NCBI GenBank assembly: GCA_028751875.1
Contig: CM054157.1
Location: 1,207,973 to 1,271,972 of the forward strand
Source of the DNA: Rapana venosa
Taxonomy: Eukaryota; Mollusca; Gastropoda; Neogastropoda; Muricidae
Length of the DNA stretch: 64,000 nucleotides
Direction: 5' to 3'
Shown: positions 24,425 to 35,679 of the stretch, in pieces
How positions within the stretch are numbered: position 1 is the first letter of the stretch
Layout: each line of letters starts with the position of its first letter
Translations under genes and position numbers: made by a program
Notes under the pieces: generated by a model
Databases searched by the model: none
Seen by the model: the letters and a program-made list of their open reading frames with translations, nothing else
Told to the model about the DNA's origin: nothing

Positions 24425-24436
24425 TGATGATGAAAC

Positions 24437-24443
<7 letters not shown>

Positions 24444-24471
<28 letters not shown>

Positions 24472-24770
24472 TGACTGTTTGCACTGGAAAGAGAAAGAGA
24501 CACAGACCCAGACAGACAGAGAGACTCTGATTCTTGGACAGACTGACATACAGTGAAAGATATAAACCAGTTGGAGATATAAAAGATTCAGCAAGGCAAG
24601 GCAGCCCCAATGCAATCCCCAAATGGTCCTGTCTTCTGACCGTTTGGCATGTGTCTTCATTTAGATGGAATGATGGTGGAAACTCGCTTTTCTAACAGAC
24701 TGTTTTCCATCATGATTTTTGGGGGTGTAGCGACATGTAGTGATTTATCCTGGCCTTTATCTGAGGAAAT
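24444..24770 (+). repeat. 1.5-kb unit U2, right part (right copy)
   Basis: Equivalent of 14950-15287, running from the LINE target duplication to the next unit start at 24771. Confidence 0.9.
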
Positions 24771-24829
24771 GGTTTAGTGGTGGTCGTTTTTCATGCTTTT
24801 ATCAATATATGGGATTATTACAATGATTC

Positions 24830-24904
<75 letters not shown>

Positions 24905-25972
24905 CAAATCCATGGAGATACTGAAAGACAGACAGAATTATAGTGACGTGAAACACAGGGAAAATTAGGCAAGGAGATCACTTTGAAGTGAAAAGACAAA
25001 GGCATGAAAAGACACAAGACTAGCATAGAAGTATACAACAAAAACTGTAAAATCAAAAACAGAAAGAGAGAGAGCAGCAAATGGAGTGGAAGAGAAAGGG
25101 GGGAGGGTGGTGGGCAGGAAGACAGAGAGAAACCCAGATGGAAAGAGACAAGGGAAGACTTACTTAAAACCAATTGGAGCCAAACAAGTCTAACAAGGGA
25201 AACTCAATTCATGGAAGTGTTCAGTTTAATTAAGGAAATCTCATAGGTCTTTAAATGCTGATAAGATTACCAAATGGGTTTCAATCTCATATGGTTTAAA
25301 AACTGTCTGGCAAGTGTTTTTATCTGGATAGAGTGATAGCTTGAAGCAGCTTGTCTCCTGCACAGACGTTTTTGGTGTGACTTCTTCCTTGGACATTGGT
25401 AATGTATTCTTGGCTATACCCTGGAGACTTTTTCTGAAAAAGTTGCTGTCACTGTTTTCACTTTATTTATTGATTTTTCAAAAATGGAGGCTTTCTATTC
25501 AGACAACTTTGAAAATGGAGGGAGTTGGCAAAGACCGACAATTACACTAAAAGAAAGAGAGGATTAAAACAAACTGCTCAGTGGCATTGGGAATACATAT
25601 GATAAGGTTAGTTACTGATCAAGCATTTTGACTGATGCATATGTTACACAGCGTGCAACCATCAAAGTCTAAATCCATGAAAAATACACCAAGCAAAGGG
25701 CTGAGAATGAGGCCTTTGGTCCCATATACTCCACCCTGTACATCAAGTGTACATTTTAATAAATAGTTTAAGACACAAAAGTGTCAGCTTATGAGGTTCC
25801 ATTTGACATTGTCTTCTGACTTCTTCTCTTATGTACAGAAGCTAAAGCATTCAAAGTCAGTTTATAGACTGCTTCTTCATGCATGAAAGAATTGCTGTGC
25901 AACAAGAAGTAATTGCTAAAGCAAGGAAATTGACCAAGTACACATGTCATGAATAAGAATCAGACAAACATA

Positions 25973-26015
<43 letters not shown>

Positions 26016-26318
26016 TGACTGTTTGCACTGGAAAGAGAAAGAGACACAGACCCAGACAGACAGACAGAGAGACTCAGATGCTTGGATGGACTGATATATA
26101 GTGAAAGATATAAACCAGCTGGAGATATAAAAGATTCAGCCAGGCAAGGCAGCCCCAATGCAATCCCCAAATGGTCCTGTCTTCTGACCATTTGGCATGT
26201 GTCTTCATTTAGATGGAGTGATGGCAGAAACTCGCTTTTCTTACAGACTGTTTTCCATCATGATTTCTGGGGGTGTAGCAACGTGTGGTGATTTATCCTG
26301 GCCTTTATCTGAGGAAAT
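24771..26318 (+). repeat. 1.5-kb tandem unit U3 (right copy)
   Basis: Equivalent of 15288-16833. The AG tract (24834-24901) is longer and uninterrupted here. Confidence 0.92.
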
Positions 26319-26377
26319 GGTTTAGTGGTGGTCGTTTTTCATGCTTTTATCAATATATGGGACTATTACATTGATTC

Positions 26378-26451
<74 letters not shown>

Positions 26452-27836
26452 GGCAATTTCATGAAGATACTGAAAGACAGACAGAATTACAGTGACATGA
26501 AACACAGGGAAAATTAGGCAAGGAGATCACTTTGAAGTGAAAAGACAAAGGCATGAAAAGACACAAGACTAGCATAGAAGCATACAACAAAAACTGTAAA
26601 ATCAAAAACAGAAAGAGAGAGAGCAGCAAATGGAGTGGAAGAGAAAGGGAAGACAGAGAGAAACACAGATGGAAAGAGACAGGGGAAGACTTACTTAAAC
26701 CAATTCGAGCCAAACAAGTCTAACAAGGGAAATTCAATTCATGGAAGTGTTCAGTTCAATTAAGGAAATCACAGAGGTCTTTAAATGCTGATAAGATTCC
26801 CACATGGGTTTAATCTCATATGGTTTAAAAACTGTCTGGCAAGTATTTTTATCTGGATAGAGTGATAGCTTGAAGCAGCTTGTCTCCTGCACAGACGTTT
26901 TTGGTGTGACTTCTTCCTTGGACATTGGTGATGTATTCTTGGCTATATACCCTGGAGACTTTTCTGAAAAAGTTGCTGTCACTGTTTTCACTTTATTTAT
27001 TGATTTTTTAAAAATGGAGGCTTTTTATTCAGACAACTTTGAAAATGGAGGGAGTTGGCAAAGACCGACAATTACACTAAAAGAAAGAGAGGATTAAAAC
27101 AAACTGCTCAGTGGCATTGGGAATACATATGATAAGGTTAGTTACTGATCAAGCATTTTGACTAATGCATATGTTACACAGCATGCAACCATCAAAGTCT
27201 AAATCCATGAAAAATACACCAGGAAAAGGGCTGAGAATGAGGCCTTTGGTCCCATATACTCCACCCTGTACATCAAGTGTACATTTTAATAAATAGTTTA
27301 AGACACAAAAGTGTCAGCTTATGAGGTTCCATTTGACATTGTCTTCTGACTTCTTCTCTTATGTACAGAAGCTAAAGCATTCAAAGTCAGTTTATAGACT
27401 GCTTCTTCATGTATGAAAGAATTGCTTTGCAACAAGAAGTAATTGCTAAAGCAAGGAAATCGACCAAGTACACATGTCATGAATAAGAATCAACAAACTC
27501 CTACACACACACACACACAAAACACATACACACTGTGACTACTTGCACGGGAAAAGAGAAAAGACACAGCCCAGACAGACAGACAGAGAGACTCAGATGC
27601 TTGGATGGACTGATATATAGTGAAAGATATAAACCAGCTGGAGATGAAAAGATTAGCAAGGCAAGGCAGCCCCAATGAAATCCCCAAAGGGTCCTGTCTT
27701 CTGACCTTTTTGGCATGTGTCTTCATTAGATGGAGGGGATGGGGGAAACTCGCTTTTCTTACAGACTTTTTTTCCATCATGATTTCTGGGGTGTAGCCAC
27801 GTGTGGGATTTATTCCCGGCCTTTATCTGAGGAAAT
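26319..27836 (+). repeat. 1.5-kb tandem unit U4 (right copy)
   Basis: Equivalent of 16834-18356. The AG tract at 26384-26440 is followed by a run of G. After about 27480 it shows small deletions against the left copy. Confidence 0.92.
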
Positions 27837-28204
27837 GGTTTAGTAGTGGTCGTTTTTCATGCTTTTATCAATATATGGGGCTATTACATTAAATTTGTGG
27901 AGAAGGAAGAGAGAGAATCAGAACAAGCACGGGCCAAAACTAGAAAAGAAGAGAGAGGGAGAAGGCTGGAGAAAGAGGAGGGTGGGAAGAGGGGATAGAA
28001 GGGGGTAGAAAAGAGGAGAACTAGGACACAGAGGGAGAGAGTCGATGCTAATCTTTTTTTTCTGAAGTAGGGGTTAAGAGAGAGAGACATAGAGACAGTG
28101 ATACCAAGAGAATACAAAGGAAGAGTGAGAGACATACTGAGAGAGAGGGGGAAGGAGAGAGAGAGAGAATAACCTTCACCCACTAGGTCATCATTTTATG
28201 TCAG
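27837..28204 (+). repeat. 1.5-kb unit U5, truncated (right copy)
   Basis: Equivalent of 18357-18728 with extra single-base differences, mostly in homopolymers. Confidence 0.88.
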
Positions 28205-28210
28205 CCTTGT

Positions 28211-28508
28211 ACGGGATAGCTCAGGGGTGGGAGCACTCGCTTTCCCCCAGCCAAGTTAAGCAGCCGTCGATCGTGGTTACCAGTTGGATGGGTGACCTTT
28301 GCGCCCCTTTGGGCTTCAGTACAGTTCCCCCAGTTCACCCAGCTGTAAAGGGGAACCTGCCCTCTTTAGGGTCGGGAAGGTAAAGCAGCGAGGGAGAGGA
28401 GATGGGCGCTGCCCTCAATATGCTGGCCCTAGAGAAGTGAGGTCTCTGACGCCTCGCTCCCCTACGACCTTATAGGTTATGGGACTCCTTTACCTTTACC
28501 TTACCTTA
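28211..28508 (+). mobile_element. SINE with tRNA/5S-like chimeric head, copy 4 (same locus as copy 3)
   Basis: Target duplication CCTTGT at 28205-28210 and 28509-28514. It is the same insertion as 18735-19031 with several small differences (for example GGGGTGGGAGC in box A), so it should not be counted as an independent insertion. Confidence 0.88.
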
Positions 28509-28514
28509 CCTTGT

Positions 28515-28577
28515 CTTACAATTTGCCCTTGTAAACATACAAGCAAAAGAAATTGGTAAAACATAAGGGGGAAAACA

Positions 28578-28637
<60 letters not shown>

Positions 28638-29132
28638 CACACCCCACCACCACCACCAACAACAACAACATGATCAAACCACAGGCTTACAAGAAATTTA
28701 AGAGAAAACCATATCTACACAGTTATATCTCTTGTTTAAAAACACGCACACCACACACCCACACAACACACACCCCACACTCACTCACTCACTCACTCAC
28801 AGTCGACAGGGAGGGAGAGAGAAAGGGAGAGAGGTAATGATCAGACAGAAAGCCCAGCCAAAGAAAAAGATATAGAGAGAAGAGGGGAACAGACAAACAA
28901 AGAAAAGATTAGGGGAAAGATCAAGAGACAGACAGACGCATAGAGACAGAGAGAAAAGAAAATCAAACACAAATCCAATAAAAAAATTTTTTAAATAAAC
29001 CTTTGGGAAGCGGGTACAAGTTTTCAGCCGGGAAAATGTAATAAAACAGTTACAGAAAATTACAGATTATGCTGATCAAATTCCCAAATGGTTCCTATAT
29101 TTAGAAATTTGGGCCCGTGACCCTGCTTTTAA

Positions 29133-29185
<53 letters not shown>

Positions 29186-29202
29186 GACAATTGACAAAAT
29201 TT
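28515..29202. other. Microsatellite-rich spacer (right copy)
   Basis: CA tract at 28578-28633, CACTCACT repeats near 28780-28800, AG run at 29139-29183. Homopolymer indels are frequent compared with 19038-19700. No gene is seen. Confidence 0.8.
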
Positions 29203-29449
29203 ATTGCTATTTAGGTTGGGGGAGGAAACCCCAATAGAAAAAAAAACATATGGAGACTTGGAGAGGAGATTGGGCCACCAAGGAATATCCTAAGCCCACA
29301 GAAAAAACATGAAAGACAAATGCAAAGCCAATATGATACCGGATTGGTCGAGGCCGTGTTACCAACGACAGCGCTTTCCATTGATCAACACCAGGGTGGA
29401 AGTGACAAGTCAACTACTGGAGTTAAAACATTACTTAAGCTCCCTAGAG

Positions 29450-30230
29450 AACAGATCACCATTGGTACATGGAACGTTCGTACACTCTACCAGTGCGGAA
29501 AAATCAAAGAACTAGAGTATGAGCTTAGCCCCTATAAATGAACATTATTGGACTAGAGAAGTGAGATGGACAGGATTTGGTGAGACATTGACTGAAGAAG
29601 GCAACAAGATCTGGTACAGTGGCCAAGAGAAGCATCACCAACATGGAGTGGCATTTATTGTCAGTAAGAAAGTAGTGGGGTGCATTATCAGCTGTACACC
29701 GGCTTCCAGCAGGATTATCAGCATCCGGGTGTTGGCCAAGCCCAAGAACATCACCATCATACAAATCTATGCACCATCATCTGACCATGCAGATGAAGAA
29801 GTAAAAGAATTTTATGAAGATCTTGAAGAGACCATTATGAAAATACCCAAGAAGGACATCATCATCATCCAAGGGGATTTTAACGCCAAAGTAGGTCCTG
29901 ACTCTTACAACCAATGGGCCGGAACAGTTGGTCAGTTTGGAACTGGAGAGACCAACGACAGGGGACTTACGTCTGTGGAGTTTGCCTGCACCCACAGACT
30001 TCCCATTGCCAATACCCCTCTATCCCCACAAGCATCAAGGAGGATAACCTGGCATGCGCCCAAACAGCAAGATCCAAAACCCAAATAGATTTTATTTTAA
30101 AACCACGGCGCTTCAAATCCAGCATAAACAGAGCCAGAACAAGAACCTACCCTGGAGCTGACATAGGCAGCGACCATGACCCTTGTGCTGCTGGTATTCA
30201 AAATGAAGCTGAAGAAAAACAAACAGCCTG
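29450..30230 (+). pseudogene. LINE C endonuclease region
   Basis: Starts near 29456 (ITIGTWNVRTLYQCGKIKEL) and continues with TREVRWTGFGE, NITIIQIYAPSSD, KDIIIIQGDFNAKVGP (catalytic Asp/Asn) and the GADIGSDHD motif at about 30157-30183. A frame change occurs near 29535 and another near 30040-30080. The motif set is that of apurinic-type LINE endonucleases, which cut one target strand to prime cDNA synthesis. Confidence 0.85.
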
Positions 30231-30879
30231 CTAACCCACGTATCAAATTTGACGTGGACAAACTGAAAGATCCAAAATGTCAGGAGATCTTCCAAGCTAA
30301 GCTTGGGGGACGTTTTGGGGCCCATTAACCCTCCTGGACAATGACATCAATGACCTCCCCAACAACTTAAATAGGCAGTCCGAGAAACAGCAGAGGAGGT
30401 ACTCGGTCGTCAGAGGAATAAACACCAGCCATGGACTACCAATGACATCTTGGACCTCTGCATACAAGAAGGCACTGGAAACCAACCGGGTCTTCCAACC
30501 TAAAGAATACCAAGGCCACAATCTTTTTGAAGAAGTCAATGTTAAAGGCCAGAGAGAAGGGGATCAAATCAATGTGATGAGATCGAAAAAAACATGAAAG
30601 TGGGCAACAGTAAAAAGGCATACGACACCTGAAGAAACTCACAAACCACTTCAAACCAAATCATCAGTCATTGAAGACAGCTCCGGAAACCTCCTCACAA
30701 AAAAGCTCAGCTGCATTGAACAGGTGGTCCGAGTTTTGTCAAGAACTGTACAACTACCCAATAAAAACCTGACAAGAGCATAATAGAAGAGAAAGCAGCA
30801 ACATAAAGAGCCCCCTCGCCATTAACCTATACTGAGGGAAGAAGTGGAAAAAAGCCATCCCCCAGCTTACCAGAAAGGA

Positions 30880-32339
30880 AAGTCCCCAGGAGCAGACAAC
30901 ATCCCAGCAGAGCTGCTCAACATGGTGGCGAAACAGTCATCACACATGTTACAGCTATCTGTCAGAAGTTTTGGGAGACAAAACATGGCCAACAGATTGA
31001 CACAATCACTCACCCATAACCCTGCCCAAAAAGGGGGAATTTACGCCAATGCCAAAACATAGAACAATCAGCCTCACAGCCACGCCAGCAAATCATCTCA
31101 GAGTTTTTTGATTCGACTCAAAAGGAGGCAGAAGAACACCTTGCAGAGGAACAAGCTGGGGGGGGTTTCAGGGCAGCAGGAGCACAATCAAACAGATTTT
31201 AACTGCCCCCACCTGATGGAAAAAACATTTTCAACATCAGAGAGACCTGTTCACAAACTTCATCAACTTCAAGAAGGCTTTCGACAGAGTATGCACGAAG
31301 GCCTGTGGAAGGTCCTCAGAATGTTTGGCATTGAAGAAGGACTAGTGCAAACCATTCAAGCACTATACAACACCGCAAGCAGTGCAGTCCTTCTGAATAA
31401 TCAGATCGGAGACTACTTCAAAACCACAGTTGGGGTCCGACAAGGATGCTTGTTATCTCCAGTCCTGTTTAATCTGTTCTTGGAAAACATTATGAGAGAG
31501 ACCCTCCATGACTTCCACTCTACCATCTCCATTGGCGGCAGACCCCTCAACAACTTGTGGTTTGCCGATGACATCGACTTCATGGGCGAAAGTAACACAG
31601 AACTGCAAGATCTTACGAGAACAGAGCTGGAGCTTATGGGATGGAGGTGAGCTCGGAGAAAAGTAAAGTACTTGTGAACAGCACGAGCAACGCCACTGCT
31701 AAAATTTACATGAACAGCCAACAACTGGAGGAGGTAGATGCTTTTAAATACCTTGGCGCTACACTCACAAAGGACGGGCGATCGACGACAGAAATCAAAG
31801 TCAGACTAGCCATGGCAACATCTTCCATGACAAAACTCACCACCATATGGAAAAGTAAAGAGATCAGTTTCCCAATCAAACATAAGCTCTACAAAGCCCT
31901 AATTCAGACTATCCTGCTGTACGGCAGTGAAACCTGGACATTGACTGCTGAAACAGCAAAGCGAATCCAGTCATTTGAAACAAAATGCCATAGAAAACTA
32001 CTTGGCATATCCTGGAGAGAAGGAAAGACCAATGAATTTGTCAAGAGTCAAATAACACAGCTGGCAAGTCCACAGGAACCCCTTCTCACCATCGTCAAGA
32101 AGAAAAAGCTGACATGGTTCGGCCACGTCACCCGCCACAACACCCTGCCAAAAACAGTATTGCAGGGAACACTCGAAGGTGGCAGAAAGAGGGGAAGACA
32201 GATCCATCAGATCAAGTCATGGATGGACAACATCAGAGAATGGGCCAGGATGAATGATTCGGCACTACTGTGCAGAGCCGAGGACCGAGATGGATGGAGG
32301 AGGCTTACCACAGCATCGTCTTTCGTGTCTCCCCCATGA
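30880..32339 (+). pseudogene. LINE C reverse transcriptase and C-terminus
   Basis: RT blocks visible across frames: KSPGADNIPAELL (about 30880), the region corresponding to AGFRAGRSTIEQIF (badly shifted near 31160), GLWKVLRMFGIEEGL, VGVRQGCLLSPVLFNLFLEN, NLWFADDIDFMG (FADD at about 31560), then KYLGATLTKDGRSTTEIK. The C-terminal part 31641-32339 is a clean 232-residue frame with WFGHVTRHNTLPKT and a GRQ-KSWMDNIREW motif. A one-base change near 31640 separates it from the RT frame. Confidence 0.87.
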
Positions 32340-32550
32340 CCACCAAGGTCACGGGTCTGATGATGATGATGATTGCTATTTAGCAATCAAGCCATATAGC
32401 GCTGCAGCACAGTAACAAACGATATCCAACGCGATTACAATGACATGGAAACCATGGCAGTAGTGTTATGTACATCAAGATTCGATACATTATTGTCTGT
32501 GTCTCAATTTTCAAAACAGCCTTTCCTTTTCCAGTCTGCAGCCAGCGAAG

Positions 32551-33449
32551 TCAGCCCATGTAAAACCCGATCAGGTCCCGAAGAAGATGTAATTCCCGCT
32601 CAGCAGGCGCCACTGTCTCTGCGTGTTGTGTGTTAGGAGGCTGCTTCCCTTTACGAAGTCTGGCAAGCCTGACACATTCTTCTGGCAACATGTTTTTCTC
32701 TTCTTGCTTGATGTACCAGAACACACACTTAGATTCCTCGCCAGTATCTCCATTACAAGAGTATTCCAGGGCGATGTCATCCGATTCACACATCACAATG
32801 TTTTGATCACTTGAACTATGTACCATAACCTTTCGAAACCGTGTGTTTCTCTTGCTGTCCTGTAATCGATGCTGTACACGTTTGTCAGTTAGAGTAGACA
32901 CATACTGTTTCACAATACCAGTATCAGAGCCATCCACTGTGCAGCCAACTGTCAGCTCTTCCTGCACATCAGACACCTCAGAAGACACACCGATCTTGCT
33001 GTCTGTTGCTGGATCACACAGTAGATCAAGTGAATCTGGTGTGGCCGAGGCATTCACTGCACTGTTGACACACAGCTCTGTGTACACACTGGTTTGTTTT
33101 TCTTGTTTCCACATGGAGCAGGGAGTCCATGTTACACAAGACCCCCTCTTCCAAGACACTGTCATTGTCACATTGGCGACTTGCCTGTCTTTCTTGGTGT
33201 TGTCTGCTTCTTTGGAGGTCGTGACGGATTTGACAAGGGGGCTTTTTGCGATAGTACTGAATCCGGGGAGTTAGGGTTCAGCACCCGGTCCACCATTTCT
33301 GTTGACACTGACTTGTCAGCTGGCTTCATTGGCAAGACAAACACAACGCTGCCACTCTCCCCTGTGACTTTCCAACTCGATACAACGTTGTCGATCAGCA
33401 GGGCATTTAAAGTTGTTATTACAGTTGCTGGAAGGCCAGTAACTGACAT
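32551..33449 (-). pseudogene. Unrecognised minus-strand reading frame with one frameshift (possible gene)
   Basis: Two overlapping minus-strand frames: an upstream one with ATG at 33449 that ends at 33168, and a downstream one open from 33171 to 32551. Together they would give about 300 residues of balanced composition. Notable pieces are ATVITTLNALLIDNVVSSWK near the N-terminus, a Pro/Lys/Arg-rich stretch (RPPKKQTTPRKTGK), and a downstream part with CESDDIALEYSCNGDTG and CVFWYIKQEEKNMLPEEC. I do not recognise a family. The frame change at about 33170 and the lack of visible introns suggest a decayed gene, a retrocopy or an ORF of an unknown repeat. A sequencing indel would make it one intact frame. 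Confidence 0.4.
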
Positions 33450-33516
33450 TTTGAAGCTAAAATGCAAAAATTTGCAGCAGCTTACTAACAGCACACCCGT
33501 TCAGTTCTTGTCCTCA

Positions 33517-33520
<4 letters not shown>

Positions 33521-33577
<57 letters not shown>
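33521..33577. repeat. (GA)n microsatellite
   Basis: Uninterrupted GA repeat upstream of the minus-strand frame. Confidence 0.97.
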
Positions 33578-33578
<1 letters not shown>

Positions 33579-33599
33579 CACAGCTGAAACAGTGGAAAT

Positions 33600-34095
33600 G
33601 TAATTTAAGTCAGTCAGAGACTCACAGGTGTCCTAGAGAAAAATATGCAAAAGGATCCAATTATGAATTATGACAGAGGTCTAGAATCCTATTACATTTT
33701 GGAAACAGGTTTTACCTTCCACCATCCACCATGTCTTCATTCAGATAGAGGATAACTGTTATGTTTAAGTATTGAATGTAACCAGAGTAACTCCCTTACA
33801 GCATTTATCTTCTTTTGGAATGGCTGGTTTCCTAAGGATAGAAACAGAAACTTCTGGCAATAGATGGAGTCAATCCTCATTTCTTGTTTGGAATTGTATC
33901 TGATTGAAAGATGAAATAACAAACTTATATACACAACAATAACTGAAATCTAGCACCTTACTTTCTCTTTAACAGACTGCCATCTTTAGATTTGTTTTAG
34001 ATTCGTGATGTGTGAGGATGTATGTTTTGCTCTTAGTCTATCTCAATAACTAGTTCAGGAGTGTTGTTATTCTTGCATATATGTATTGATATCAA
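33600..34095. other. No recognised feature
   Basis: AT-rich sequence without a convincing reading frame or named repeat. Confidence 0.5.
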
Positions 34096-34097
34096 TC

Positions 34098-34480
34098 GTC
34101 AGGTGGTCTAGAGGTTAATCACCTGCCTAGAAAGCGAGATTCCAAGTTTAATCCCCGTTTAAGCCCAAAACTTTTTCACCAGCCACTAGACCGTGAATGG
34201 TGATCTGGGGTGCTAGTCTTTCAGATAAGACAGTAAACCGAGGTGCCCTGTGCACCAGGCACTCAGTGCACGTAAAAGAACCCATGGCAATAGATGAGTT
34301 GTCCCAGCCAAAATTCTGTAGAAAAAGCCACCCTGATAGAGAAACAAATACACATCCTGACAGGAAAAGAAAAAATAAAATGCTGGGTGGCGCTGCTCAT
34401 GTGGCGCTCTCCCCGAGACAACAGTGCGAATTTCATGCAGAGAAATCTGCTGTGACTTAATGTGGTATTCAAATACAAAG
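34098..34480 (+). mobile_element. tRNA-derived SINE (type B)
   Basis: Head AGGTGGTCTAGAGGTTAATC (box A region) with a decayed box B (AAGTTTAATCCCC). Body CAGTGCACGTAAAAGAACCC and GTTGTCCCAGCC, then a GGCGCTGCTCATGTGGCGCT segment and GAATTTCATGCAGAGAAATC. It matches in opposite orientation the SINE nested in LINE B. This body type is widespread in mollusc genomes in my experience of such sequences; I do not assign a database name. Confidence 0.82.
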
Positions 34481-34659
34481 GATGCTTGCCTTGAACCAGA
34501 GGAAAGGGGATCTGACAATCAGAAAGCTAAAAGAAGAAAAGAATGTCACAAAAGAAGAGTAAGGAAAATAGAGAGGGAGAGAGAAAGAGAGACTGACAGA
34601 CAGATAGATTAGGAGGCAAAATGTGACACAGATAGGGCCTATAGTGGACGTGTTGTGTA

Positions 34660-35400
34660 AGCCGGCCAAATATGATAGCCTACACAAAAACGTCCAAGGA
34701 TGAGAATCAGGAAAGACGTTCCAACCCTGACTAAATCCCCAAACGGATCTTATCTTCAGAATGTTTTGCATGCTTGCATCTAGGGCTAGATCCAGGGATA
34801 ACAGAAACCTTTTTTTTATTTTTTTTATTACAGGCTGTTTCCTTATAGTGCAGGTCTAACCTCAAAGCAAAACAAGTTGTTATTCATGATTTTACTTTAC
34901 ATACATAATTAGGACTTGTAAATCAAGATAGACGCCTTAATTATGACATGGAAAGCCAGAGGAGAGAAACAGAAAAGAGAGAAAGAGAGAATGATCCATC
35001 TCACAGAGAGAGGGGGGGGGGGGGTTGAAGTGAATGGTCACAAAGTACTAGACAGACAGAGGAGGCGAGAGAGAGGGACAGACAACTAAATTCAGAGACT
35101 GAGAGAGGAAGCCCGTTGAAGTCACATAAGGTCCAGCTGCCTTAGTGGGACTCACGAAAATCTCCAATGGTGGAAATCACTCAGGCATTCCAATTCTGCT
35201 CAAATTCCTTCTTGGGTTGTATTTTCTGACTGTTTGGCATGTGTCGTCATTCAGATCGAGCGATGGCTGACACCCGCTATTCTTACAAGCCTTTTTCAAG
35301 TACTGTTCCTCATAAAAATGAGGACATCTGTGATTTAATCCTTGCCCCTATCTCAGGAAATGATTCAGGGTGGCCAAGTTCATGATTTTGTTTCATATCT
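34660..35400 (+). repeat. Old fragments of the 1.5-kb repeat family
   Basis: 34725-34860 (CCCCAAACGGATCTTATCTT) resembles 2265-2450. 35215-35390 (TGACTGTTTGGCATGTGTCG, TATCTCAGGAAATG) resembles the closing part of the 1.5-kb units (15150-15287). Both are diverged, showing that the family is also dispersed outside the tandem array. Confidence 0.65.
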
Positions 35401-35679
35401 CAGTATAAAAGGTTATGACAGAGTCATATGCGAAAATTAATGAATAAAAGCCAACTGACAGAAAACGGGTAGAATAAGAGAATAAATGGTCTATGATACA
35501 CACAGGTACAGATTTTAAGCCAAGCTTAGTCATACTACAACCTGTCCTGAGGAAAGAGAAAAGGGAAGGGGGGGACAGAACAAGAAAGAAGACTGCACAG
35601 CCCAGGCTGCCAAGCGTTCAAGTCCACAGTAAAATAAACAAAAATTAATGTGGAGAGAGAGACAATGACAATGACAAAT

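Larger units (their letters stand above)
20725..24432 (+). mobile_element. RTE-like LINE (family B), right copy
   Basis: The same insertion as 11208-14949, with target duplication AAACAAAACAC at 20714-20724 and 24433-24443. This copy reads more cleanly. The endonuclease starts near 21020 (KIGFWNVRTM), with IIQCYAPTND and RIVMGDLNAKVG. Breaks: a TGA at 21140-21142 (SES*WTGSG, from a probable CGA codon), a frameshift near 21520, the nested SINE, a TGA at 22505-22507 and a TAA at 23027-23029. Otherwise 22139-24424 stays in one frame. Confidence 0.9.
20274..29262 (+). repeat. Right copy of the 9-kb end-to-end duplication
   Basis: Begins at the first base after the gap with TGGCAAAGACCGACAATTAC, which is 10753 in the left copy, and matches until 29262, where the left copy ends at the gap. 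In this copy indels against the left copy cluster after about 27480. Confidence 0.95.
29215..32371 (+). mobile_element. RTE-like LINE (family C), essentially full length
   Basis: Bounded by a perfect 12-bp target duplication ATTGCTATTTAG (29203-29214 and 32372-32383). The element is 3157 bp and ends in (TGATGA)n. It encodes an APE endonuclease (29450-30190) and RT (about 30880-32339). The reading frame is interrupted by many small indels between about 30100 and 31260. Related to, but clearly distinct from, family B. The minus-strand LINE at 40045-42525 is mostly of this family. Confidence 0.9.

Noticed and set aside
9655..30000. Tandem CA/AG arrays as possible CRISPR-like or regulatory arrays
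   Set aside because: No repeat-spacer structure; they are microsatellites inside 1.5-kb units of a eukaryotic genome.
33094..33603. Plus-strand frame of 169 codons opposite the orphan minus-strand frame
   Set aside because: It runs into a GA microsatellite (Arg/Glu repeat) and is less protein-like than the minus-strand frame.
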